This document shows, piece after piece, positions 47,863 through 58,200 of a stretch of DNA of 64,000 nt. The number at the start of each line of letters is the position of its first letter. The stretch's first letter is position 1. The stretch comes from Caprella mutica (lineage: Eukaryota; Arthropoda; Malacostraca; Amphipoda; Caprellidae), in NCBI GenBank assembly GCA_947561585.1, contig CANNZV010002544.1, positions 1-64,000 on the forward strand. Reading direction: 5' to 3'. A program made the translations under genes and the position numbers. A model generated the notes under the pieces. It did no database searches. It saw only the letters and a list, made by a program, of their open reading frames with translations, and was not told where the DNA came from.

Positions 47863-47989
47863 AGTTTGTATTTGGTGCACTGAATTCCTCTGACTTTTTC
47901 AAAAATCTGAGAAATAGCTGTCAACATTTTTCATCAATTTGTCTAGTCCTCCAACATTTTTCCAGTTTTCCCTCCAAAAATTAATGGTA

Positions 47990-49641
47990 GCGTCGGACCG
48001 GGTGGCTTTGCGCATTTTCCGCATACTTTGATTTTACGAAAAAACTAGAGAAGTCAGCAATCTGATTTTTTGTGTGTAGATAGATGAAGGGTAGACCTAG
48101 GTGCTCACCAAGTTTCAACTCTTTAAATTCAATAGAAAAAAAGTTATCATCGAAAAACTGTGCGCAAAGATCGTGGGGATAAACCGGGTGAGTTTTGCGC
48201 AATTACCGGGTGTACTTGCGCACTGCGCAAATTCACCCAATGTGAAACTGCGCAGTGCGCAAGTTCATCCTATGTATAAACTGTGCATAGAAAATCTAAC
48301 CCCGATATGCTATGCAACTGCCGTGAATTTGCCCCAATCTTCTATGCAACTGCCCCAATCTGCTGTGCAATTGCAGTGAGTCTGCTGTGGAATTGCCGTG
48401 AGTCTGCTGTGGAATTGCCGTGAGTCTGCTGTGGAATTGCCGTGAGTCTGCTGTGGAATTGCCGTGAGTCTGCTGTGGAATTGTCGTGAGTCTGCTGTGG
48501 AATTGCCGTGAGTCTGCTGTGGAATTGCCGTGAGTCTGCTGTGGAATTGCCGTGAGTCTGCTGTGGAATTGCCGTGAGTCTGCTGTGGAATTGCCGTGAG
48601 TCTGCTGTGGAATTGCCGTGAGTCTGCTGTGGAATTGCCGTGAGTCTGCTGTGGAATTGCCGTGAGCTGCTGTGGAATTGCCGTGAGCTGCTGTGGAATT
48701 GCCGTGAGCTGCTGTGGAATTGCCGTGAGTCTGCTGTGGAATTGCCGTGAGTCTGCTGTGGAATTGCCGTGAGTCTGCTGTGGAATTGCCGTGAGTCTGC
48801 TGTGGAATTGCCGTGAGACTGCTGTGGAATTGCCGTGAGTCTGCTGTGCAATTGCCGTGAGTCTGCTGTGGAATTGCCGTGAGTCTGCTGTGGAATTGCC
48901 GTGAGGGCGAGGCTGCTGTGGAATTGCCGTGAGGGCTAGGTTGCTGTACAATTGCCGTGAGTCTGCTGTGCAACTGCCGTGAGTCTGCTGTGCAACTGCC
49001 GTGAGTCTGCTGTGCAACTGCCGTGAGTCTGCGGTGCAACTGCCGTGAGTCTGCTGTGCAACTGCCGTGAGGCTGCTGTGCAACTGCCGTGAGGTTGCTG
49101 TGCAACTGCCGAGAGGCTGCTGTGGAATTGCCGTGATATAGGAGTATCGGGGATGAATATCACAGGTTTATTAATGAATAAGAGCTCTTTAACTTTATTA
49201 ATAAATGTGCGCAAGTCCACCCGTGAATTACAATATTCCCAGGGTGATCTTGCGCATCTAGTATATTGGTTATATCTCAATAATTTATAATTATTATTTA
49301 AATCATCTTACATGACGTTAATCTGCAGTAAATTATGCGTATCCAACGTAAATTGCAATCAAATTGGAGCATAATTATCAACACTACAGCATAGTTCGCG
49401 GAGATTCGATTCTAGTCCAAAATAATTATTTTGCCATAAAAAACATAGGTCTCTGTTTGAACACTTAGTATCTATACTTAATCTCTTGCGATTTTCGTGA
49501 AATTTATGCACTAGGGGGTTTAAGAGCTGCTCTTTCCAATGGTGTTGTCAGATTTGAAATATTTTTACGTACTCATCGTCATTTACCGATGCGCAACTTC
49601 ACCCGTAATGTTGAAGTGCGCAAAGCCACCCGGTCTGACGC
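47990..49641. mobile_element. 1.65-kb TIR element with internal 22-bp minisatellite
   Basis: Terminal inverted repeats of 25 bp (GCGTCGGACCGGGTGGCTTT.. against GCGTCAGACCGGGTGGCTTT..) differ at one base. TA flanks both sides (47988-47989, 49642-49643). Motifs of the form TTGCGCA with CACCCG recur inside, near 48190-48270, 49207-49260 and 49590-49630, in both orientations, like subterminal transposase-binding repeats. No transposase is encoded. The superfamily is not certain. Confidence 0.85.
48320..49135 (-). repeat. 22-bp tandem array open in all three minus frames
   Basis: About 35 copies of GCTGTGGAATTGCCGTGAGTCT, with variants lacking GT (20-bp, GAGCTGC, three in a row at about 48663-48725) and GTGCAACTG variants towards 49135. 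Because 22 = 1 mod 3 and the unit has no stop on the minus strand, all three frames read the same 22-residue cycle (HSRLTAIPQQTHGNSTADSR plus two). ORFs of 269, 257 and 169 residues result. They lack splice or family support, so I call them repeat by-products. Confidence 0.9.
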
Positions 49642-49761
49642 TAATATAGAAATTAATAGCTAAATAGTAAATATCCTACGACATTGCAGGAATTTTTTTA
49701 TTAGAGAAATTGAAGATCTGCTGACATATCATTGGAATTTACCACCAAATACAATCTGGGC

Positions 49762-50206
49762 AGTCTGATTAGTAACAATGTTATTTTGGAGAGAAATCAT
49801 GATAATATGATAATTTTGGAGAAAATTTTTGTAATTGATGGAGAGACAAATGGAGAGTTTTTGAGCCATACTTTGATACATATCTAACCACTGTACATTG
49901 TATTAGATAGGTAATTTGAATACAGATTAATGGAGTGAATTTGATAGGTAGGTAATTGTCGACTGTCGTATCAAATTTATGTCTGACGCCTGACGGTACG
50001 GTCGGTACATGAAGTGACTGAATCCAATGTTTATCAGTTTATACTACACAGTTTAATTCTTTTATTGAGATGTTTATTGTTTAATTTGGAATAGAAAATA
50101 AAATTCATCATAGAAAACTGTAATTGTATTTTTATGGGGAAACTATTGTAAACTTTCAGTCTGAGGTGTAAATAAAACCTTATCAGTTAGCCATTAAGTA
50201 GATGTA
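49762..50206. other. no gene seen
   Basis: Includes a fragment of the GGAGAGAAATCATGATAAT repeat shared with 23130 and 24190, then AT-rich sequence. Confidence 0.4.
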
Positions 50207-50518
50207 TCGGGGGGCGTGCCGTCTCCCCGAACCCCCCTGCCAGGTCATTAAACAATCTTTGAAGTGTGCAGAACAACAAACTAGCGGATACAACAAATTA
50301 CATAACAGTTTTTCACATTGAGGTCATTAATAGAAAGTACAGTTGTGCGCCGTATTGTAGTGCGCCGTAATGTGGTGGGCCGCTCAGCTTTTAGATACTG
50401 TTGCATACTTTATTACTCGAGTAACATGAGACTCAGCTGAGCCTGGAGTCTTGAGAGACAAATAGAGTCTGGCCGCTGCCCCCGCTGGCATCTGCCCGTC
50501 TGGATAGTTTATGAGCCT

Positions 50519-50783
50519 GCCAGTCTGCAGAATATGGAACATTTTTCCAAGACTCTCTGCGGGAGTTTTTGATTGAATTTTAGAAATTTGAGATCTCTGC
50601 GGGAGATCTTGAATTAATTCCTATGTTACTGTCCATTAATTTAGCTGCGGGAGATTTTGAATTAATTCCTATGTTACCATTAATTTAGCTGCGGGAGATT
50701 CTGAATCTGCTACTGAGAGTCAGAGAGTAACTGTCTCTCAAATTAAAATCTCTGCGGGAGAAGAGACACATTCTGCAGACTGG
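50519..50783. mobile_element. MITE with CCAGTCTGCAGAAT termini, inside element A
   Basis: The left end CCAGTCTGCAGAATATGG and the right end CATTCTGCAGACTGG are inverted. TCTGCGGGAG or GCTGCGGGAGATT occurs about six times inside. Non-coding. Confidence 0.6.
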
Positions 50784-50884
50784 TGAGCCTGGACTCTGGA
50801 GTCATACTATTTCACTTGGTGGACCATTTGAAATATAAGCAAATTAATTGGCTTTAACTGACATACTCTATAACATTAATTAAC

Positions 50885-50970
50885 ATGGAGGATCATTCGT
50901 TCACTCAGCACTGGATCACTCCGATCAGCAATTCTTATATGAACCAATTTCCTCCGTGGTTAAAAGATAG
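50885..50970 (+). CDS. possible first exon, unknown gene
   Basis: ATG at 50885 opens 28 codons (MEDHSFTQHWITP..) ending at a good donor, AG-GTAGGT. The composition is protein-like, but no downstream plus-strand exon was found in 51-64 kb and it lies in a TIR element. Weak. Confidence 0.15.
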
Positions 50971-51135
50971 GTAGGTATACAGAAACAGTTATATGTTATA
51001 TACTAATAATAATAAAAGATAAATACTTACTCTACTGCCCGATTGAACGCTGTAGAGTCTCTTGTATGATGTTTAAAAGAAAATATAAACTAATAATAAC
51101 AGTTGAATTAGTTTATTAAATTATACATAAGTATA

Positions 51136-52075
51136 CGGGGACAAAGTGCGAACGCCACGTGAGACTGACAGGAGGTTTCTCCTGTGGTTCACATTTCTTT
51201 GAGTAAACAAAGTTGTAATTAACTTTTTGCAATTTTGTTTACATATTCGTGTTCACGAATATCATTTACTTCCTATTGCTCAATAAAAGTAATACTACAT
51301 TTAATGTATAAGCGAGCATATTAGTATTTTAGACTAGTTAATGTGAACCGTACGTGGTCGCCACCTGTGGGTCACATTTATATTATTTGAGTGTGATTGG
51401 CATATTCTAATAGTATTCTCATGGTATAATATTAAAATGCACACTTCAAGATACATAAATCAACACTTGATATTTATTCAAATGAATAGATTACTCATTT
51501 AATACTCATGAGAACCGTACGTGGTCACCACCTGTGAGTCACACTAAACTCATGTGAACCGTAGGGGGTCACCACCTGTGGGTCACACTTATCTAATTTG
51601 AGTGTGATTAGCGTATTCTAATGGTATAATATTAAGATGCAAACTTCAAGATACATAAATCTTTTAGATTTTTGTGACATGAAACTGTTAATGTAGTTTG
51701 TTGTATCCGCTAGTTTGTTGTACTGCACACTTCATGATTGTTTGATGACCTGGCAGGGGGGTTCGGGGGGCGGCACGCCCCCCGATATACGTATTTGTGA
51801 TGTTATATTTGAAATAAACGGCAGATGAACCTTTCCAGACCCCCAAACAAAACGGTCATATCCTAACCTATCGGAAAATTAATTGTGCTATATCTCGAAA
51901 ACGAAGAGTTTTCACAACAAATGGTATTCTTGAAAAACGTCTTAAAATGGCTTTTTTAACCTATTGTTGATATCAAATTAACAAAAATATTTATAAAGAT
52001 AGATGTATTTTAAAAAACGTGACCCACAGGAGAAACCTCCTGTGAGTCTCACCTGGCGTTCGCATTTCCTTCCCG
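51136..52075. mobile_element. TIR element B, interlocked with element A
   Basis: Inverted repeats of about 57 bp: the left starts CGGGGACAAAGTGCGAACGCC and the right is the complement of CGGGAAGGAAATGCGAACGCC; both share GACAGGAGGTTTCTCCTGTG or a one-base variant. TA flanks both ends. Inside, ACCGTACGTGGTCGCCACCT-type units occur three times near 51345, 51510 and 51553. Confidence 0.75.
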
Positions 52076-52197
52076 TATGTTACTCAAATTATATGTCAGG
52101 CAGAAAAAGTTCAATATTTACTATTGGACGGAATTATTACGCCATTCTGGTTTTGAGATTCCCTAGGCTCGTTAGACTTATTAAAAACTGAAACCTA

Positions 52198-53364
52198 AAG
52201 GCCCTTTTACACGTACACTGACGTACACTCATTACCTACGGAATTCCTGTTCGAGGCACTAAGCCCCGCCCACTACAAGCCAGGAACACAATCACGCCAT
52301 ATCAAGTATATCTTGATTTTTGACTCATGAGCGGCAGTGATGAAGAACGGTGATGTTGATAATAGCTCTTTTATAATGTCAACAGTGATGAAACGAACGT
52401 TGTTTTCCTCAGGAAAAAAGTTTTAATCAATTTTCAACAATTAATATGAAACTGTGAAAAATTTATTCACTTCATGCATATTATTTAATAATAAAGAAAG
52501 GTGGGAGAGAGGCGGTGTGTAGATGATATAGATAAACATTAATTATTTAATGACATAGAATACTTCAGTTGAAAATACTGTACCTATTTCAGAGAAAATA
52601 GTGTTTTTTTTTTTGTTAAAGGTCCCCTCCAATCGAATATTTTTATTGCTTTATTTAACGAGGCTAATGTTTCTTATCATTTTGCTGCAAACTGCATCGA
52701 ATTTGGTCGCGTATTTTTAATTTTATACGCTTTTAAAGATTTTTAAAATCAAAACTCTACAAAACCTATTTTACTTCCGACTTACTAATTTAAGAAATTT
52801 TCAGCCTCAAGAAAAAGAATGTACACCATTAGTTTTGATTGTCAACTAGGTATTAGGTTTAATAAATCCATTTAATATTCGTGTTAAGGTATAAAATTGA
52901 ATGAAATCATAATAGAAACGTTTATATACTTTAGAAAACAATTAATAACTAAAATAATTTAAATAAAGGCCGAAAACGAATGGTTTGTTTATAAAATTCA
53001 AATTTGTAATCAAAACAAAGAGTGTACAATCTTCTTCTTGAGCATCAGGTTAGTGATTTGCTTAATTGTTGCTCACAGAGTATTAAAATTTTTAAAAACA
53101 AATTTAAAAATATATATTGAACAGAATTGTATGCGGCTTGCAGAATAATGATCGTACACCTTAGTTCTATAATATTATGTTATAAACTCATTTTTTTCCC
53201 GGAGCCTGGAGAGGACCTTTAAACGTTGGTTGAACGTCTGCATTGGCACTGTACGTGTAAAAGCGCATCAGTAATCACTCACGCTCATTGTTTGTATGGG
53301 CGGGGCCTAAATTTACACATAGGGAATGAATGTGGGGAAAAGAGTGTACGTGTAAAACGGCCTT
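52198..53364. mobile_element. TIR element C, host of a TTAA MITE
   Basis: Ends AAGGCCCTTTTACACGTACA and the complement of AAGGCCGTTTTACACGTACA. Inner inverted blocks AAGCCCCGCCCA and GGGCGGGGCCT support a single element. Without 52620-53218 it would be about 560 bp. Non-coding. Confidence 0.7.
52620..53218. mobile_element. TTAA-flanked MITE, copy 2
   Basis: AGGTCCCCTCCAATCG to GGAGCCTGGAGAGGACCT, flanked by intact TTAA at 52616-52619 and 53219-53222. Very close to 2474-3073 over its full length. Intact duplication and high similarity suggest the younger copy. Confidence 0.85.
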
Positions 53365-53479
53365 AAACCAATAAATAAAGTTGATACTGGAGGCACATAA
53401 ATCGATAAAAAAGCTTGTGATGGAGGCACTTACCTAAATCGATAATTGAAGCTCTTGCATTGTGTGAAATAAACACAAT

Positions 53480-53680
53480 AAACACCCTAGTGTTATCCTC
53501 CAAAACTGCAAGTAGCGTTAAAAAAATGATAAAGATAATAAAAATGGTAAAATTGAAAAAAAGACAATATCTACCTAATCCAAATTACACCAGTTCGGAG
53601 CCCAAGGGACGCCATTTCTCTTCTCTTCCATTCACCACAGACAGCTTCAAGATAGAGCTCCAGGTGGCTAATAAGCATGC
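53480..53680 (+). repeat. dispersed repeat family R, copy 5
   Basis: AAACTGCAAGTAGCGTTAAA, CTAATCCAAATTACACCAG and TTCACCACAGACAGCTTCA match copies near 17250-17600 and, in reverse, 41380-41480. The open frame across it is taken as chance. Confidence 0.6.
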
Positions 53681-53699
53681 GTATGATTAAAATGTTCAA

Positions 53700-55025
53700 T
53701 TGCAATGTGTTATGTCTCTTCATCTAGATTACATTAACATTTTTCTTTCTGACTGCTTCTACGAAGTCCCTTGTATTTTTATTACTTCATCAATATGAGT
53801 TAGAGTAGAAAGCAGAATCTTTGAACCCCTATTCCGATTAAAAACTAATGTGGAAATTGCTTTTGTGTTCGAAGTAAATGACGGACTAGCAATTTAATGT
53901 GTAATTATTTATAAAATAATTACGAGTTTGTTAGCTATTCTTTTTACTTATATAGATGAAAGAATGAAGATGAATTGAAAATCAATTCAAAGACAATAAA
54001 TGAATGAAAACATAGATTCATTTATTTCCATTATAATTAGATACATTATTTAATCTGTTGCTATACAGGTCTATATCAGGGTAACCACATGTTTACCAGA
54101 TTATGAAGTCCCTGTTACTGTAGTTACACACGTGTTTTAAATGTATGAGAAATAGACGCCAAGTATTATAATTCAGCGAAACAATAATAAATATCAATAT
54201 TTCGTCGAAAGCTCAATAGTTTTAATTAATTAAATCGAAATGTTTGTTAAGTTTGTATATTGCTATGACATAATTTCATCATCTTTGAATATTCAATTGA
54301 AATTCACTAATTGGTATCTTCATTGTCATTTACTATTAACTTATTGGGATCTTTTCGAGTTACTACAAAAAGGCGGGGCTTATCCTAAGCAACGGTGCTA
54401 AATCACAAAATATTGACGAGAAGTCCACAGTTTTTGCTATTAATATTCTAACTGTAATCTTTATTTGTTTCCCTGAGTATACCTATATTTGAGTAGCATA
54501 ATAAAATGATTATTTTAAAGATATCTTTCCATTATCCAAAATAATTTACTTATTCACGACAAATAAAATATTAGTTAGGTGTCGAAACATCAAACTTCAC
54601 AAAATACATGGTAGTATAATATTGGCCTTGTTTGGAGAGCTGTAAATGGCAACAAATCAGTCCGTACCTAGAGTTGTCCATGGGTGTCATAACAGCAACA
54701 CTCTAAAATTATATTCAAGATAATTGAAGAACTTACCATTATGAAAACTGTCTATTTATTTCCAATAGTCATGAATCCATTCATGATATTCACACTGCTT
54801 AACTTTAATTGTCTATTTATGTGTGTTGCCTTGTTAACGTCACGGTCACAAATCACTCGATTTGTGACAACAGCTCACAAAGCTTTACTCTTTAATAGAT
54901 ACCCTACTAGGAATACTTATATTGATATATAGGTAGTGACAATTGAGTGATTATTGATGTGACTTAAGCAGCAAGGGAACAATTTTAAAGAGGAAATTAG
55001 GGGTTTAGCAGGTTACATAATTTAT
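53700..55025. other. no gene seen
   Basis: AT-rich flank downstream of the CHGN gene, with short pieces of repeat families (CTTTCTGACTGCTTCTAC near 53745 recurs near 41670 and 60505). Confidence 0.4.
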
Positions 55026-55049
55026 TTAAATTTTATTTATTTATTTATT
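55026..55049 (-). terminator. candidate poly(A) signals of the CHGN gene
   Basis: Tandem AATAAATAAATAAA on the minus strand, about 225 bases after the stop at 55274. A further AATAAA overlaps the stop codon itself (CAATAAAA at 55272-55279), too close to be the main signal. Confidence 0.4.
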
Positions 55050-55273
55050 CATTATACAAATTAATAACTCGATTACCGCATAAATTAATAACTATTCTTT
55101 TTACAATTACCTATTTCAATTGCTTTAAATATGATTTTAGAGTGGTTCTGTTATGACGTCTCGCACACAACATGCCTCGATTGTCCTTACAATATTTCAA
55201 TTCTGTTTCCCGCTTTTGAGACCAGATGGCGCCAGTACGCACATATAAAATAAAATTGGTGAGAGCAGTATTT

Positions 55274-58200
55274 TTATTGTAGTATAATATCTTTGATGTT
55301 AGTGTTTGTTATAATTTTCATCACAAGGGTTTTTAAAGAGGAAAATGTAGCATGAGTAGAGCTGATACACATCTTGTTTTGTTTTTTGTGAAGCATTTGC
55401 CAGTCATCTTCACGGTAATTGTTGTAGCAGTTAGGCTGGTGATAAATGTGATCCAAACTCTCTTCTCCAGTTCTAAATACTCGCAAAGAATTGCTTTTCA
55501 AAACCTGCGAGACAAAAGCTGTGTTATTGAGAAATTTGATTGCTCGATAATTCAATTTCTATATTAGCTATTGATATTAATTATAACAATTATTACCTTC
55601 TCATATAAGTCTGTATCTTCACCACCCCAGCCTTTGATAGATAAGTTGAAACCTCCAACATCGTCCAAATCACTCTTGTACACTGCAACCTGTCCGAATG
55701 CGAAGGTACGAAAATATCCGTTGTCTTCTGTTATCTAGAGGGATAGAACCAAAATCCAAGAGAAACATAAATATAAATCTATAACTTTCTATATTTCATA
55801 ATAAATATATAATAAACTTCTAAGGATATAGGTAAAACGTATGATACGGCGTAATAACACAAAAAATCATATTTTTGGGTCATTACATAAAAAAAAGGGA
55901 CGAAATGACTCGATTCAGAGCTTTACAACATGTCATGTCACTGTTATATTTCACTATATGATTTGCATACCAAACCTTATGACTATGATTGTGACAATAT
56001 GCGTTTAACCCTAATGAGTTTTACTGTCAAAATCAACGGGAAGGTTTGATTATGTGTTAAAAAAACACATGTCTTATTTATAAACTTACGGTACTTTATT
56101 TTTTATGAGTTGTTAGTATATATACTAAACTAACGTGTACCAAATTGCAAGTAAAAATATTGAACATATAAGGAGAAATAAATACACATAGGTATGTAAG
56201 ATATTGGCAACTGAGAGAGCAGAGCTGTGATTGGGTGGCGTGTGACCCAACCACAGCTCGTCATGTATCTATACTTGACGAAAACGTGGACACGTCACCA
56301 AAGTACAATTAATTTCATAATTTACGTGATTCACGCTGATTTACGCCGATACGTAAATATTTTTTTAACTTTTAAATACAAAAAACTATTTAATATTTAT
56401 GTAAAAACAAAGTCAAGAAAGGCCAGAAAACACACGTCAAACTCATTAGGGTTAAAATCATAGATCCTTAAAATATTATAGACGGATTGAATTAAAGATT
56501 ATTTAATCCTTCTAAACCAGCGGTTATATATTAATAATAATTTTTATTGAATATAACATTAGTACAATAGAAAAAGAAAAGAAATAACATTAAAATATAT
56601 TCAAGCCCTTTCGAAGCTCTAAACAATGAACTTTTTGGGCAATATTTGATACCATTTCATTTTGTTTCGTATATGATATTCTTAAGACCTATTATTTTAA
56701 ACGCATATTGCCAAAACCCAACTTTTGACATATTTATTGTATTAATAGCAAAGTTTCAGATATTCGACTGGAATGGCGGATCAAATCACAATATTGAATA
56801 GTATACTTACAGTGAGGTGAATAAACTAATGATGCTCAAATCGATTGGGTTAATAGGGTCAAAATGTAACAAGTAAATTAACTTGATAAGATGAAAACCC
56901 ATTTATTATAATTTTGTGTTTTAGAGTATGATTTGTCAATAAGTTTTCTATTTCTCACCTCAATGTGACCAAACTCGTCTCTTGGAGGGTAACCCGAAAC
57001 TCTTGGATCAAACTCACTGAAGAAAGCAGGGAAGTAAACCTGAAGTTGTTAAAAATCTCTTTAATGCCATTCATTCATACTAATTGAAATAATTTAAAGA
57101 ATAGAAAATATATATTATATTCTTTTAAATTATATTCAGATTATGCCATTCTTAGCAACATTTTGCTTAAATTTCTGCTGATGATGATACTATTTTGAAT
57201 ACTCGTTCAACCTGCAAATATTCAAAACGTCAAAACTCACCCATTTCTTTCTAAAATATATAGAAAAAACTGGTCAAGAAACAATACCAAAACAAATATT
57301 AATTCAATATTTTAGTTCATTCTTCTGGGGGGTCTTAAATTTTAATATTTTATATAAAGATATTGGAAATTTGTAATTTGTGACATATTTTATCACAATT
57401 CTTATATTTTTGACACTTCAATTAAAGAAATCTTATCCAAGTTTCATTTGCAGAATAGTATTTTGAAGTCAAGTGAACAGACTAATCATGGAGCAGTTTT
57501 CTGATCTACACACATTACCTCTCTACATTCTGATAAAGGTTACTTAGTACAAATTTACTTTGTTAATTATACTTTGCCTTTACTGACAGACGACAGTTAT
57601 AAAATGAAAATTATTTAGAGTAGCACAGGGTACAGGATCATAAACGGGTATAGTACCTAGTAGACGACACAAAAATTTGACGTCACCACAACAACACATT
57701 TCTTGTTTGTGACCGAGCGGCTCATAATTCCTCGTATTTGAATGTTAATATCGAGAAGTTTGAAGTCATTTTATAAGGGTTTCGTGTTAAAGAAAAACGA
57801 AAATGGCGATTGAACCTCAAAGTTGAATATATAGATATAATTCAGGTGTGTTTTTATTGTTCATTTGTTTAACTTATCTATAAGAAATAGGGTCTTGAAC
57901 CTAAAGCTACCTAGGAGCCTAAACTAGTGTTAGTTAACTGCTAAATTGTAGTTCCTATGATCAAGAGTTAAGGAAAAAAATAATGGAAATACATTTTAAC
58001 CAATGCCTAGTTAGTAATTGATAAGAAAAAAAATTAAATTTAAAAGTGACTAAGTTTAAGTAGGTTTTCCCATGTTTTAAAGTGCGGTCAGAGTCGCCAT
58101 TTCCAGTCATCCGGTGGTCACGTCAAACAGATTCAATCAGCTGATTACCATACCCTATGTTACTGTATCCTGGAGTTGCAGAAGAAACATCAAATTTAAT

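Larger units (their letters stand above)
47860..49761. mobile_element. MITE of the CCAGTCTGTATTTGGTGC family, copy 3, split by a TIR element
   Basis: The left part is 47860-47989 (GGCCAGTTTGTATTTGGTGC, then AAAAATTAATGG). The right part is 49642-49761 (ATAGAAATTAATAGCTAAA to ACCAAATACAATCTGGGC). The two parts are continuous in the related copies, so the 1,652 bp between them are an insertion. Confidence 0.75.
50207..51785. mobile_element. TIR element A, long G-rich termini
   Basis: The termini are inverted repeats of about 110 bp: the left starts TCGGGGGGCGTGCCG and both share CGAACCCCCCTGCCAGGTCA, GAAGTGTGCAG and CAAACTAGCGGATACAACAA. TA flanks both ends. No ORF. Its right TIR lies inside element B. 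Confidence 0.75.

Noticed and set aside
48296..49280. Open frames of 269, 257, 169 and 114 residues on the minus strand, rich in Gln/Thr/Ser
   Set aside because: All arise from one 22-bp repeat without stops, read in three frames. No conserved domain, no exon structure, and it lies inside a transposable element.
53460..53690. 76-residue ORF, Lys-rich
   Set aside because: It covers a copy of dispersed repeat family R. Other copies do not keep the frame.
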